Shown: piece by piece, positions 35,535 through 47,239 of the stretch
How positions within the stretch are numbered: the first letter of the stretch is position 1
How the letters are laid out: each line of letters begins with the position of its first letter
Source of the DNA: Dryococelus australis
Lineage: Eukaryota; Arthropoda; Insecta; Phasmatodea; Phasmatidae
DNA: 64,000 bases
NCBI GenBank assembly: GCA_029891345.1
Contig: CM057009.1
Span: 302,723,466-302,787,465, forward strand
Direction: 5' to 3'
Notes under the pieces: model-generated
Told to the model about the DNA's origin: nothing
Databases searched by the model: none
Seen by the model: only the letters and a program-made list of their open reading frames with translations
Translations under genes and position numbers: made by a program

Positions 35535-36289
35535 TTGTCTGTGCGGTTTTCATTGCGATGGCACATTTCAATGAAGATTAATTTTCTTGGTTTGTCTAGT
35601 CGAGTCCTTGAATGGGATATTCAAAACTTCAATTGGGATAATTTTAATGACAACATGGACTCTCCACATCCATTAATATCAAACTTGTTGGGTTGTTTGG
35701 AGGAAGAGCAGGAGAGGTTTCCCACATCAGAACCGAGGTCAACTATGTTGTCAATGCCTTCCATAGGACCAACGCTACCTCCAACGACCTAAGGATTGCC
35801 GCCGCCAACATCAGCTTCGCACTCTCCAGTGACATCAGGCTTGCTGCCTTCAATGACATAAGCTTCGCCGCCTCCAGCAACATCAGGCTTGCAGTCTCCA
35901 ACAACCTTAGGCTTGCCGTCTCCAGCAACATCAGACTTGCCACCTCCAGCAGCCTCGAAACTGTCTCTAGCCTCGATGCCGCCTCCAGCCTCGATGCCGC
36001 CTCCAGCCTCGACGCCGCCTCCAGCCTTGATGCTGCCTGCAGCCTCGAGGCAGTCAATACTCTCAACACCATCTTCAATGCCGTCTTCAACACCATCTTC
36101 ACCACTGTCTTCAGCAAGCTAGATGTCATCCTTCTCACAAGCTATAGATCTATCTCTACCAAAAGCAGGCAAGCACTTTCTACAGAAGCGGGTAAGGTGC
36201 TGTTGCAAACCCTTAGACTTAACTTTTGCCAACTTAAATTATGTGAGGTTAGACATTTATGTCAATTTTTTATTTAATGAATTGGAATA
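35535..36289 (+). pseudogene. Ser/Pro-rich low-complexity ORF with tandem repeats
   Basis: In one frame an 85-codon start (with DNMDSPHPLISNLLGC) is followed by a stop at 35790, a Ser/Pro/Thr-rich repeat region, further stops near 35850 and 36120, then a C-terminal piece with KRVRCCCKPL. The repeats are 18-21 bp units around gcctccagcctcgatgcc (35960-36040). Repetition keeps other frames open too, including a 194-codon one (35693-36277) and a minus frame (36138-35743). I cannot tell which frame was used. A TATA-like ttataaatt lies at 35482. Confidence 0.4.
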
Positions 36290-36489
36290 GTTTTTAAATT
36301 TCAATTTCTGTCCCTTGTCTGTCCCAAATCTACCATCCCCCGAGATATGTCCGGGATCACCACAACAATACTTAGTTTCCCCATCTCATCCTTTTATACC
36401 ATCATGACAGCAAATAAGATATAGCCCTATCTTGTCACCGATATCACATGCATCACCTATACCACTACCTGTTGCTCCTCTAAAGATAC

Positions 36490-37480
36490 ATAAATTAAGT
36501 TTAAGTAAGTCTTGTTTCTAGAGGGAAATTGTAGAAAGGATGTTTTCCATTGCAAATTTTACAGTTTTAATATTTTTCAGGATAAATAATTTCAGATGTA
36601 AAATGGTAGGTGGTTTATAGTTTTAATGATTTCAGATGTAAAATGCTGTGAGTTTTAAAGTTTTTAATTATTTCAGGCTTAAAGTGATTTGATGTTTCCA
36701 GGATGAATAATTTCAGACATAAAATGTTGTGAGGATATTAATGATTTTCAGATGTAAATGTTTTGATGTTTTTAATGAAATTCAAATGTAAATTGGTTTA
36801 AAGTTTTTAATGATTTTCAAATGTAAGATGTAAGGATTTTAATGATTTTAGGCATAAAGTGATTTGATGTTTTGTGGATAAATAATTTCAGATGTAAAAT
36901 GTTGTAAGGTTTTTAATGATTTTCAGATATAAATGGTGTGTTGCTTTTAATTAATTTCCTATGAAAAGGGTTTTAAAATTTTTAATGATTTTCAGGTGTA
37001 AATTGGCGAAAGTTTGTAAACTTTTTAAGAAACTTTGTAATAATTTCAGATATAAAGTGATTTGATATTTTCAGGTTAAAAAATTTCAGATGTAAAATAA
37101 TGTGATGATTAAAGTTTTTAATAATTTTAGGCATAAAATGGAGAGAAGTTAGTAAACATTTAAGAAATATGGAAAGATTTCAGGCTTAAAGTGATTACAT
37201 GTTTTCAGGATAACTCATTACAGATGTAAAATGTTGTGAGGTTTAGAGTTTTTAATGATTTCAGGCATAAAATGGGAAAAGTTGGTAAACTTTTTAAGAA
37301 ACTTTGTAATAATTGCAAAAGTAAAGTAATTTGATGTTTTCAGGGTAAATAATTTCAGATGTAAATTGATGTGATGTTTAACAATTTTTAATGATATCAA
37401 GCGTAAAATGGTGAAAATTTTGTAAACTTGTTAAGAAACTTGTAATAATTTCAGACATAACCTCGTGATGGTGAAATGTT
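36490..37480 (+). repeat. Minisatellite array of degenerate ~35/70-bp units
   Basis: Units contain atttcaGatgtaaaatg followed by gatg/gaggtttttaatgattttcagg, alternating with aggcataaagtgatttgatgttttcaggataaataatttcag. At least a dozen variants follow each other. It lies inside the putative Polinton interval. No coding potential. Confidence 0.75.
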
Positions 37481-39221
37481 TACATACCGTCTTTGTTTTG
37501 TAAGAGACTTTATGACTTTTTAGATAAGAAAATTTTTTTAAGGATATCTTTAAAACAAGTGGTTATTAAGAAATGTCTTGAAAACAAGTGTTTACTAAGA
37601 AATGTCTTGAAAACAGGTGGTTTTTATGAAATGTAAAAATTTTTTTAAGAAGGATTTTATGCTTAGATTTTTTTTTAAGATTGTTATCTATTTGTTTGTG
37701 TATATTTTGATATTTTTTTTTGAAAATAAAAATATTTCAGTGTTAAAATAAATTACATGTCTTGTTATTTGTTTTAGCTATTTAAATTCATATGACTGTG
37801 AATGATGAAGTACTAGGAATGATATAGAATTTATGAACACTGAAGTGATAGTTTCAATACTACAAAGAAATTATTTCATATTACGTTTAAAACTTGGTTG
37901 TTTTATAAGTTATTTTTAAGAGTAACATTTGATATTACTACAGAGAACTTCGAAAAAAAAATGTTCGTAAGTGTGAAAGTTTTCTCAATGGCAGTGATGG
38001 CAAACAACTGAAGCTTCGTCCTTCAAGGACATTAGCCACAGGTTTAATCTCTGTAGGGTGACTGCTGTCCTACGCAAGAGCTGTAAGTTTCTGGTTTAGA
38101 GACAGCTTTCACCCCTCTTCATTGTTTGTAAAAGAGAAACATGTTAATACATTCAACTCTGACACAACTCACTTATGATTTTCTTTATTGCATAGCAGGA
38201 AAGTGTAATTTTAATATGATGTAGCATTTGTTTACAATAAAATAGGAACATATTATGACTTAACATAGAAGGATAAACTTCAACAAGGTGGTATTATGTT
38301 TTCCTATATGATAGTGTAACCCAAAATCTCGCATGGAAGATTTGTTTATAACTTAAATTTGAGAGAACTCTGCATGCAAAATAAGTATTATCTCTGCTAA
38401 GCATAAATATTTTAATATTTACATTTTCCATAGTTAAAAATCTTTCACTTGTGTATCGCGTAAATCGAATGATACATGTTTGAAAATGGTGCTCTTTCAA
38501 AACTTAAAACATAAATTATATATAAAAAGTATTTGACTCGCGTAATATTTATTTACTGAAAATATCTATTGTTTGAAATTATTCATAGTTTTCTGGATTT
38601 CGGAGGGATTTCTGTGAGATTTAAAAATTAATATGTATACTGGAAATAATTTAAACTTAAAATTAATAAGTTTACTGGAAAAATGGAAATACTTTAAAAT
38701 TAAAATTTATGGTAATTGCCGGATTAAAATCATTTCTTGTTATTTTAATGGATTAATTAAAATTCAGATCTGAATGTTAGTGATGAGGATATAATTTGTC
38801 AGCAGCACATGTTAAATTTTTACTTCGATGTCAGGAAATACTCGTAACAGGTCAGTGTCTGGGGTTCGAGGCTTTGGCAGTATTCAGGACAGGGTCAATG
38901 TTCTTACAGGGTCCAAGTTCGAGACCCAAGGGGAGTGAGGTAGGCAGGACTCGTGCTGGACAAACACACACTTTGAGGAATGGTGGGAGGGGACAATCTA
39001 GCGGTACCTTCCAGCCGTCCCCACAGCTCAGAGAGAGACAATTTTAATTTCTTGACAACCCTTGACATGAACACATCACCAGTCTCTGCTGTTAGAATCT
39101 ACCACTTCACTGAATGCTGGAATCTGGTGTTGCATGCAGCCTTACTTGAGCAGAGGACCTGCCTGGCTGAGACGACTAACCACGATTCTTGTTAAGAGCT
39201 TTATTATACATTTTTTCGGTT
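37481..39221. other. Non-coding interior of the Polinton interval
   Basis: No gene is supported. Short aagaaatgtcttgaaaacaagtg repeats are at 37570-37640. A GC-richer patch at 38830-39040 contains ttcgag motifs that look slightly tRNA-like, but no A/B-box pair is convincing. Confidence 0.4.
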
Positions 39222-39553
39222 TTATTTATATGCGTCCATTATTGGAAAAATTTGCGTGTTAAATGTGTTTCTGAGGCCGATCTATGTCTGGATACTTATA
39301 CCGAGCTTTCTTTCTGAGAGATTGTGTTAAGAGCAATTCTGTAAAGATGTTTACATGCGTCTATTATTTTTTCAATAATGCGTGCGACTTTTCATTTGGC
39401 TAGGACTCGTAAATGTGAATTTCCTAAACTCGTCTTGCAAGACTTAAACTGAAGTTGTGTTAAAAATCATTTGTTCTCACGGTAGGAAACTATGTTAAAT
39501 AATCAAAGTGAGTTCTCTATTTTTCTCACAGAAGTGATATTGTGTATTAATAG
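39222..39553 (-). repeat. Right terminal inverted repeat of the Polinton
   Basis: This is the partner of 26588-26915. It shows ctatgtctggatacttataccgagc at 39286-39310 and agagattgtgttaagagc at 39320-39337, matching the left copy in reverse orientation. Divergence suggests an old insertion. Confidence 0.65.
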
Positions 39554-41321
39554 TTTAAAATGTGGCAGTGGGGTAACTCTTTTTCTCTGCAATTGAGTGC
39601 TTCTTTCCATTTGTGAATTTCATTTGAAACATTTAATATTGAGGGAAATGGGCATGTATGTCTAGTATGCTGTTGTGTTTGGGTAATATTGAATTATTTT
39701 ATAACACTTCATGTGTAAGTTTGCATATTTTGAATGTTTGTGCTTTTCATCATAGATTTGTAAGGAAATAGGATAAGCTTTGGACTTCATTATAGGTATA
39801 ATTCAGAATGTGAGTTTCTCTTCAATTTGGAAATCTTTATTTGTCTGTGTTAACTGGAACTGATAGATCGTTCTGTATTAAATTATAAGTGGTATGTGTC
39901 TAGTATTGTCATTAGATTCCAGTGGAAGTATAAACGGGTCAATTCATAAACAGGGATAAAAAAAATTTTTATTTGTGACATAATGTTGTTATTTTAATGT
40001 CGAGGAGTTTCCCCCATAACCTTAGTCAATGGCGGACGATCCACACAATGTTAAAAAAACTAGTCTAGCTTATAATTCACTGCAAGTCATACACTGAACT
40101 CATTCCTACAGCAACCTCCCAACCAAAAGGATTTATATTAAAAACATTTGATGTTGTAAGGTATGTGTATATTCTTAACAGTTATAGATATAATTGTATT
40201 AACTTGTTGCATTCTTTATAAAACCAGGATAGCTGGGTTCTGTAATTCTTTTGATTTATTTATAGGGAAATAGTTTTTGCCTTCGTTGTAGGTATAACTC
40301 GCTACTTGATTTCTTTATGACACCAAGATAGCTGGGTCGTTATTTATGTGGAAATAGCATCTGTGATTCGATTTCTTAGTATTGGATTCATGGAATTAAT
40401 TTTGTAGGGAAATAACTCATTGTAGGTATTACTTGTTGCTTGATTTCTTTATCACAAAAGGATAGCTGGGCTCTGTAATTCGTTTGTCATTTGCGATTCC
40501 TTAGTATTTGACTCGTTAAATGTATTTATAGTGGAATAGTTGTTCATATTTTTTTTAAAGTTCATTGTTTCATCTGGTACGTTCATCATAAACATGATTT
40601 TTATTCGTTTGTGATAGTCACATAGTTGCATTCATTTTGATTGGATTTGTTAAGAGTCGTTGCGTATTTGGGTTTAAATCATATTCTTTCTCAACACTTA
40701 TAATAAAATGATTTTTGTCGACGAGTCACACGCGAGTCTCTCTTGTTTGCCATTATCACCATACATGATAGGTTAGTCAAATCACTGTCTAGAGTTCATT
40801 TTAATTAAAATATATCAGCTTGCATTACGTATTTCCTCAACATTTAATTTCGCAGAAATACGCCATTACTTCAGTCACCTGCCACTTAGTATACGGGAAG
40901 GAACTCCTACTCAATACCATTAAAAATTAATATTACACAATATCTATATACATCCCTTCTCCAACACATCACACCTCAGTACAAAACCAGACCTCCGAAA
41001 GTGAGGAACTACCTTGCCACTCCCCAACACCCTCCCCCAAAAAATAAATAAAAGAAACACTCTTAGAACACTCCTGTGCCATGCTATACACTTATAAATT
41101 CACACAAAATTCAAAAACCAGAACAAAATATGTATTTCATTGATTAATAAATTAAATTAATTTGATCAATCAATCAAATTTCATTACAATTATTTTTTCG
41201 GATTAAAAAAATGTTTTCATTGTATTAATATCGGATTAATACTTAATCCGATCAATCAATTAGATATCAAATTGATAATCCGATTAATCAAAAGTGATCT
41301 GTAACCCCCACACCTCTACTA
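39554..41321. other. Non-coding with a short tandem repeat
   Basis: No gene. A ~100-bp unit with ggatagctgggttctgtaattc and tataactcgctacttgatttc recurs about three times at 40220-40560. Motifs around taatccgatt repeat with mirrored copies near 41195-41290. Confidence 0.45.
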
Positions 41322-41756
41322 CTTGCGAGTGAAGGTCTTCTCACAGAAACGACATTACAAAGTCGGAATGGTTCAACTTATGTGGTTGACCCAACAGATG
41401 TTGTTGGAACAGAGGCCGATGATCCAGTTGCCGATGCCAATGGAGCTGCTGTAGGTAGCCCGCTCATAGAAGTCGATGGCACTACCGATGTCATGCCTGA
41501 AGACGTCAATGGCTGAATTGCTGTAGGTGGCCCACCCCAAGAAGTCGACGGTGCAGTCAGAATCATGACTGAAGAAGTCGATAGTATTGCAATGTTGGAA
41601 GCAGATGCTTGTAGTGACGTAGCCATCGCAGCTGAAGAAGTCGGTGGGGAGAAGCCTTTGGTGGGCAATATCCTCTCAACTTTAATGCAACTAGTCATAA
41701 ATGACCTGACATATAAGCTAGCCAAGACGATCCACCTTCCACGACATCCACTGTAA
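41322..41756 (+). pseudogene. Decayed acidic ORF with internal repeats
   Basis: On the plus strand a frame runs from about 41322, with an internal stop near 41516, to a stop at 41756. It includes repeated Glu-Val-Asp-Gly and MPEDVNG/MTEEVDS units of roughly 20 residues. The minus strand is also open as a Ser/Thr-rich, mucin-like frame (41725-41378) because of the same repeats. I do not recognise either. The plus frame is preferred for its balanced C-terminus with LVINDLTYKLAKTIHL. Confidence 0.3.
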
Positions 41757-43190
41757 AACTATAGGTACCTCTCAGCTGACCTCCCTACCACTTATATACG
41801 AGTATGCAAGCCATATGACGTCATATAGACTTTGAACCAATCGTATTGCACCATTAATACATCGTGCGGACACCGACCAGTCCCCATCACCTAGTTGTCA
41901 CGTGATAGCTGGCCAATCGGGTGAGGTGTAACAGATGGAGCGGCTTAAAATTGACGGATAGATTGTAATTGTGATTGGGATTGGGATTGCGACGGTGGCA
42001 GTGGTGGCAGTGGTGGCGGCGGCGGCTGCGGTAGCGGAAGCACTACGACAGGCCACCACTATGCTACCCAATTGGTCGTCGTCGTGTGAATAGGTCTCTT
42101 GGTACGGCCCGCCCTCTCATACCGACATGCGTTTCTTGAACATAGGTGAAAACCCAATGGCAGAATTTAAACTGGTGGCAACCAGTTAGCGATGATGTAG
42201 GTTAACATCTCCTTGATCGTCGAGTTAAAAACGCAGGCCTTCATATTCTCTATTCATCTTCGTGGTATGGGAGAACTCTGAGAAAACCAAATACTCGTTC
42301 GACCAAGAAAACATGCAGGTACTTACATAACAACATGTTGGTTAAATATGCCTTAAGGCATATGTATATGATCCTATACATAATTATGTACAAGATAAAT
42401 TGAAAATAATTTATATGTACATACACATATAGGCATTTAAATTATTTTTATATACTCTAATATATATATACATAATTATGTTAATTTAATTTAAAAATTT
42501 TCATATTTAATTATTTATAAGTCCATACAGATATAGAAATTATGTTTATATTTGCATATGTATTATGTATAAATTAAATTGAAAATAATTTAATATTTCA
42601 ATATTTATATGTACATACATACATAGAAATTAAAAATGATTTTTATATTTTAATTTTTATATTTACATACTACATATATAAATTAAACGGAAAATAATTT
42701 TAAAATCACATACCTATATACCAAACTATATAAACAAATTTAATTGAAAATAGTGTAATATATTATGTATTTATATAACTATATATAAATTGAATATAAT
42801 TTTATATTTGCATACCTATATGTATATAATAATATATAAATTAAATTGAAAATTATTTTATATTTTGATATATGAATTTATACTTATATATAAATATGAA
42901 TTAATTAAACTGAATTATTTTTATTTACATACTTGTATACATACACATATACATAGTTAATTACATACACCTTTACCAAAATATATATCAAAATTTAAAT
43001 ATTTTTATATTAACATTCTTACATCCCTATGCATAGTTACTTACATATAAATTGAATTATAATAATTTTATATTTACAAATTTATATACTTATGCATATT
43101 TTAAAACTAAATAGTTATATAACTATACAGAATAATTATATTCCTAGGTTATATTGTTCCGGTCTGTGTATCTAAATCGCTCAAAAATCA
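41757..43190. other. GGN repeat and strongly AT-rich low-complexity tract
   Basis: A (ggtggcagt/ggcggcggc)n tract is at 41990-42036. From about 42340 to 43140 nearly all sequence is A or T, with recurring ttaaattgaaaataatttatat and tatgtacatac motifs, a degenerate satellite-like pattern. No gene. Confidence 0.5.
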
Positions 43191-43610
43191 TTGTTATACA
43201 TATCCAATGGTAAAAAAATCGAGAAAAAACTGTCAATTACGTATTCAACCACGACCCCAGAAAAAGACCAAATAAAATACACAGTTTCCCCCTGTGTATC
43301 CAGCACACCTTGAAAAAGCTGATTTTTTTACCAAAAGTTCCCTTTGCATATCCAGGTGACAAAAAAAATGTGCAGCACCCAAAATGGACGACATTGTGTA
43401 TCCAAGCGGGAAGGGGGGAAATATGTGCCACACTCGTTTCGAATTGCGTATCCAGCAGAGTTAGGGGGAAATTTGGACCTACACGCGATTATTTCCTATA
43501 GCATATCCAAACCGAAAACGGAATATAGGGTAAAAGGCCACATTTGTTTCCTGTGACATAACCAGGTGCCAAAAGTATCTATTGCTAAAAGTTTCCTATC
43601 ACGTATCCAA
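43190..43610 (+). repeat. Degenerate ~52-bp iterons, left end
   Basis: Copies of a (g/c)(t/a)(g/c)(t/a)atcca(g/a) motif fall near 43199, 43240, 43295, 43348, 43397, 43447, 43502, 43557 and 43602, spaced 41-56 bp. Between them is often a ttcc(c/t)(t/a)-type stretch. Equal spacing and conserved core indicate decayed tandem duplication or functional iterons. Confidence 0.6.
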
Positions 43611-43754
43611 AAAATAATTTTTTTTCGCCTTTTTCTCGCCTGCGTTTAAATACACGCGATTCGCGATGCAAAGTTTTTAAATTTATTTTATAGATAATAT
43701 TGATTATTTTTAACATTTTTTTAAATTTTAACAATATATTATAGAAAGTTTTAT

Positions 43755-44060
43755 AAGCACAATTACTAAAAGGGCATGGTAAAATGGTGCACAATTAAAT
43801 ATTCAATTTTTTTATAAAGGTAACAATTTAATACACAATTTTTCACATGTATGCCATCACCAAAAGGTTCGGTAAAATGGTGTACAGTTAAAAAATATTT
43901 ATTTTTTATAAATGTAACTATTTAATACAAAATTTTTTTACATGTACGCCATCACTAAAAGGGTACAGTAAAACAATGTACATTTAAAAATTGAACTTTT
44001 ATATCTATTTAACATTACAGTTTTTAAAGTTTTATATACACCATCACTTTTTTACCTCAA
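43755..44060 (+). repeat. Three ~105-bp tandem repeats
   Basis: A unit with (c)atcac(t/c)aaaagg(g/t)(t/c)(a)cggtaaaat(g)gtgtaca then tttttataaatgtaac(a/t)atttaatacaaaattt occurs three times, with a partial fourth. Non-coding. Confidence 0.7.
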
Positions 44061-44339
44061 CACTCGAAACTGGCAAGTCCAATGCCTGCGAAAGCAACAG
44101 TGTAAGTAATTGCATCTGCCACCGTCCAAACTATTCATGATAGACACTAATACACTATGTCTCTTCGGAATCGCAAATGAATGTAAATTTAAAAAAAATT
44201 AAATTTATCTCTATTATTGAAACTGGCAGATCCAAGTTCTGTGGATGCAACAGATGCAAGTACATCCATAGTCGCCGGGTGGACCCATGATTACCTACTC
44301 GACTATTTTAGGCTTTTTTCCACATAGCGAATTAATGTT

Positions 44340-45080
44340 TACACAAAAATGTCTTTCAAATTTTTTTAAGTCAAAGAAACAGCATGCCAATAAAACATTG
44401 TTTTTTTTAAACGAAACAAACAGCAAGTCATTCAAACTTTTTTAAAACCAAAACAAACAGCATGTCAATCAAACATTGTTTTTTAACTGAAACAAACAAC
44501 TACACTGTCTCACTCGCGCCTGTAAATTAAAACACACAGCAAGCCCATCATTCTTTTCTTTTAAATTAAATCAAACAGCAACTTAATTAATATTAATTTT
44601 AAACTAAATCAAACTGCTACTCAGTTAAACATAATTGTAAATTAAATGTAACAGCAACTAACTTAAACTTATTTTTTAATCCAAATCAAACAGCTACTCA
44701 ATTAAACATTAATTTAAACTTGAATTAAACAGCCACACAATTATACATAATTTAAACTTGAATCAATCATCAACTCAATAAAACATTCATTTTAAATTAA
44801 ATCAAACAGCAACTCAATTAAACATTAATTTTCAATTCTATCAAACAGCTACCCAATAAAACATTAATTTTAAATTAAATCAATTAACAACTCAATTAAA
44901 CTTTTTTTAAATGAAAAAATAGCATGTCATTCACACTCACATCTGTAATTTAAATCAAACAGCTACATAGTATCATTCACCCCATGTAACATGCCATTCG
45001 AACATTAATTTACACTGCAACTGCAACAGCAACTCAATCTCGCTTGTGCCTGTAAATTAAATCAACCATCACAAACAGAT
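44340..45080 (+). repeat. About thirteen ~50-bp tandem repeats
   Basis: The repeated core is aaatcaaacagcaactcaattaaacattaatttt with substitutions and small indels. It is non-coding and adjacent to the transposase end. Confidence 0.75.
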
Positions 45081-45149
45081 ACCTGTCGAAATTGGGATAG
45101 CCTTCGCTGCCATCTCCTCTGCATCGATTACGATGGCGCATGTCGGCGG

Positions 45150-46033
45150 TGTGAATCAGCGAAGTGTGCAGTCGTATTCCACCAGGTAGCAGACCCAAGA
45201 TTTTTTACGTCGGCCAAAGCAGGGAATGCTGTATCGCACAAAACACCAATTTCGCTCAATATTTTGAATGTGCACCCTCAACATCTCGCCCCTCTTCATT
45301 TTTAGCATGTTTCGATTGTTCACCATTCCGCTCTTTTCGCTGCAAAATTAATTCCCTCCTGTGATTCACCTGCATGTGATGGTAGCTGTGAATATATAAG
45401 TTGCTGTAACCGCGCGAGCAGTCTGAAATTATCATCGTGCCTGGAGTAATCCGCTAGCGAATTATTTTGGTTAGGGTCGCCATGTTCCTCTTTTCTCCCG
45501 GCACCAGGAGGAATTTCATCGGATCGTCACTGCACTTCCGGGAAAACCTACTGACTGTGAACTTTACATTCTTTGCAGTTCTTGTGTTTGCTCAATTTCG
45601 ACTCGTCGATTTCGACTACTTTGCCCGGCCCACCGATGCATTTCCTGTACATCAACACCCAGTCTATGCACAATTGACGGCTGAAACTCGACCAGGCGAT
45701 AACCATCTTTCCCGAGCACGAAAGTTCGGTCACTATAGTCTGCTGTCGAGGGTATTTGGTCAGGCACCAAAGTAAACACAACTCGATTATCTTGCCCAGA
45801 GACAAGTTTGAATTTCCCACGAAACCACCCTGTCTCGGCGACACTTTAAAGTTGCATTTAGTATTGTCCTCCATTCGCCATCGGTACGAGTAAAACAAGC
45901 CCCTGTTTTTCACCAATTTCGCTTCATCTTCCGCACATTTTTCGCACCGTATCGTCGATTTGAGAATGTCTTGCTCGATGAGAAACGTGTTTATGTCTGG
46001 TGAGGGATGAATAACTTGCCTAGCATTCAACAT
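45150..46033 (-). pseudogene. Merlin/ISXO2-type transposase
   Basis: The DDE transposase of the Merlin superfamily is related to bacterial IS1016/ISXO2. The minus-strand frame 46033-45548 has a Cys pair (CEKC) in the N-terminal zinc-ribbon region, a LSLGKIIELCLLWC segment, and GGPGKVVEIDESKLSKHK with the first catalytic Asp. A stop after codon 161 interrupts it. A shifted frame continues with FLLVPGEKRNMATL and ITPGTMIISDC, which holds the second catalytic Asp. The final catalytic acid region is not clean. The plus-strand frames in the same place are shadows. Confidence 0.75.
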
Positions 46034-46099
46034 TGTGATTTTACATCCTGATCATACCATCTTGCGATTCTCTAAAGGAAATAGTAAAATTTAAGGAAA

Positions 46100-46275
46100 A
46101 ATTGCTTGGATACACGATATGGAACAATCATTGCCGAATTTGGACACGCTAAACAGAACTTTGCTGGATATGCGATATGGCACTAGACTGCAAAGTAAAC
46201 AATTAAGATGGATACTTTATAGTACAAGTGAGTGTTTGTATGGTTTGCCCATTATGATATGCAATATGGAACAAT
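46100..46275 (-). repeat. Iterons in reverse orientation, right end
   Basis: Three copies are present: cttggatacacgatatggaac (46106), gctggatatgcgatatgg (46164) and a weaker atgatatgcaatatggaac (46253). They are the inverted form of the iterons at 43190-43610. The open plus frame 46119-46307 is a side effect of the repeats. Confidence 0.5.
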
Positions 46276-46394
46276 TACCTAAGAGGTTCTGTGGTAGTCT
46301 TATGTAACACTCAGGAAGAGTTGTAACTGTCTAGATCACTGGGTTCATTCTCCTACTTCTGCTTCCCTCAACGTCACACATGATGTTAACACTG

Positions 46395-46665
46395 CACCTT
46401 TTTTCTCCACCCAATCAGCACGCATGGTTTATTTCATTACCATATTTGGAAAGTGACCTCCTTCCCTCTCTCCCCACTCTAGTCTTTTTTTAATCTATTT
46501 CCTCGCCCAATCAGCATGCTTGGTTTATTTCATTACCGTATTTGGAGTGTGACCTCCTTCCCTGTCTCCCTTTTAAAAAAATAACATTTTCCCTCACCCA
46601 ATCGGCATGCTTATCCCCTCTTCCCGCTTACCCTTCTCCAATTTTTCCTTCCATTCTCGTCACAC
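46395..46665 (+). repeat. ~95-bp pyrimidine-rich tandem duplication
   Basis: The block cccaatcagca(c/t)gcatggtttatttcattacc(a/g)tatttgga(a/g)(a/t)gtgacctccttccct is present at 46418 and again at 46509, with a partial third copy at 46598. Non-coding. Confidence 0.65.
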
Positions 46666-47080
46666 ATGATGTCAACGTCATCGCCATACCCACGTCCGCT
46701 CTGAGTTCCAACATTTTAACTTGCCCACTTTATTCCTTCTCATTGCCATGAGAACAACACCACTACTTTTTCGCACAGTTACATGCGAATAATGTATTAT
46801 ATTTGTCATCGATCTTGAAGGCAGAAGAAAGGATTATGTATTCTGTGCAGATCACGATACGGCAACCACATGTAAGTATACATGCATTATTTCATCAGCA
46901 GGTACATGTAAGTATTTATACATAATTAAAAAAAAAACTCATTACTCATGATTGTGTGTGTGTAAAACAATGTCCAGTAAAATTATATTTATTGTGCTGG
47001 TATTATGCGGAACTTAGCAAGTAACACACAATAAATTTAAAACTACAATTTTTCCAAACAAATTGTTTCCTTTCAGAAAA
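46666..47080. other. Non-coding spacer
   Basis: No gene. A run of eight A and a (tg)n tract occur near 46930-46965. Confidence 0.4.
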
Positions 47081-47239
47081 ATGTCGTTCTCAACATCAAG
47101 TGTGAGAAGGTCTTCAAAATCCACTGTGGTGTAGTCGAATTTGAAGAACATGTTCTTCCACACTCTTAAAGATCCCGGCGCACATTTCTCCTACAAGTGG
47201 TCACCTGTCTGGCAAACGATATATCGTTTGACCATCTGA
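47081..47239 (+). pseudogene. Small ORF with one stop, unknown
   Basis: From ATG 47081, right after a tttcctttcag acceptor-like tract, a 52-codon frame has a single TAG at codon 18 and ends at TGA. It starts MSFSTSSVRRSSKS and later holds KDPGAHFSYKWSPVW. It could be a host or viral exon. Unknown. Confidence 0.3.

Larger units (their letters stand above)
26588..39553. mobile_element. Polinton/Maverick (adintovirus-like) element, degraded
   Basis: A ~330-bp inverted repeat (26588-26915 with 39222-39553) encloses a gene set that occurs together only in Polinton/Maverick and adintovirus-like elements. It comprises a retrovirus-type integrase, packaging ATPase, adenovirus-type protease, phospholipase A2-like protein, minor capsid and major capsid. 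Integrase lies near one end and transcription is in two blocks: minus to the left and plus from 30.4 kb. No protein-primed family B polymerase was recognised, so the element is either deleted there (33.5-39 kb) or decayed. All genes carry stops or frameshifts. The inverted repeat could also be an unrelated repeat pair, but its position fits terminal repeats. Confidence 0.75.
43190..46275 (-). mobile_element. Merlin-like DNA transposon with iterated ends
   Basis: A Merlin/IS1016-type transposase (46033-45150, minus) lies between two sets of short repeats in opposite orientation. The left set (43190-43610) has at least eight copies of a gtatcca(g/a)-centred unit about 50 bp apart. The right set (46104-46265) has copies reading (t/c)ttggata(c/t)(a/g)cgatatgg, the reverse orientation. 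The core of the unit, a ttggatac(g/a)(t/c)gata(t/g)gg block, is the same. This suggests terminal inverted repeats made of sub-repeats. The element ends and target duplication are not resolved. Confidence 0.5.

Noticed and set aside
35743-36138. 131-codon minus-strand frame with Leu-Glu-Ala-Ala-Ser-Arg repeats
   Set aside because: It is the antisense of the plus-strand repeat. Repetition, not selection, keeps it open, and it has no start context.
38830-39045. tRNA-like SINE near ggttcgag
   Set aside because: A B-box-like string is present twice but no matching A-box upstream.
33421-39221. Protein-primed DNA polymerase expected in a Polinton
   Set aside because: No polymerase motifs could be found in any frame I read.
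41378-41725. Mucin-like Ser/Thr-rich minus frame
   Set aside because: Open only because of repeats. The plus frame has better composition, so I listed that one at low confidence.
44340-45080. CRISPR-like array
   Set aside because: Units are adjacent, degenerate and lack constant repeats with unique spacers. This is an ordinary tandem repeat in eukaryotic DNA.
45467-45775. 102-codon plus frame
   Set aside because: Antisense to the Merlin transposase, whose GGPGKVVEIDES motif is on the minus strand.
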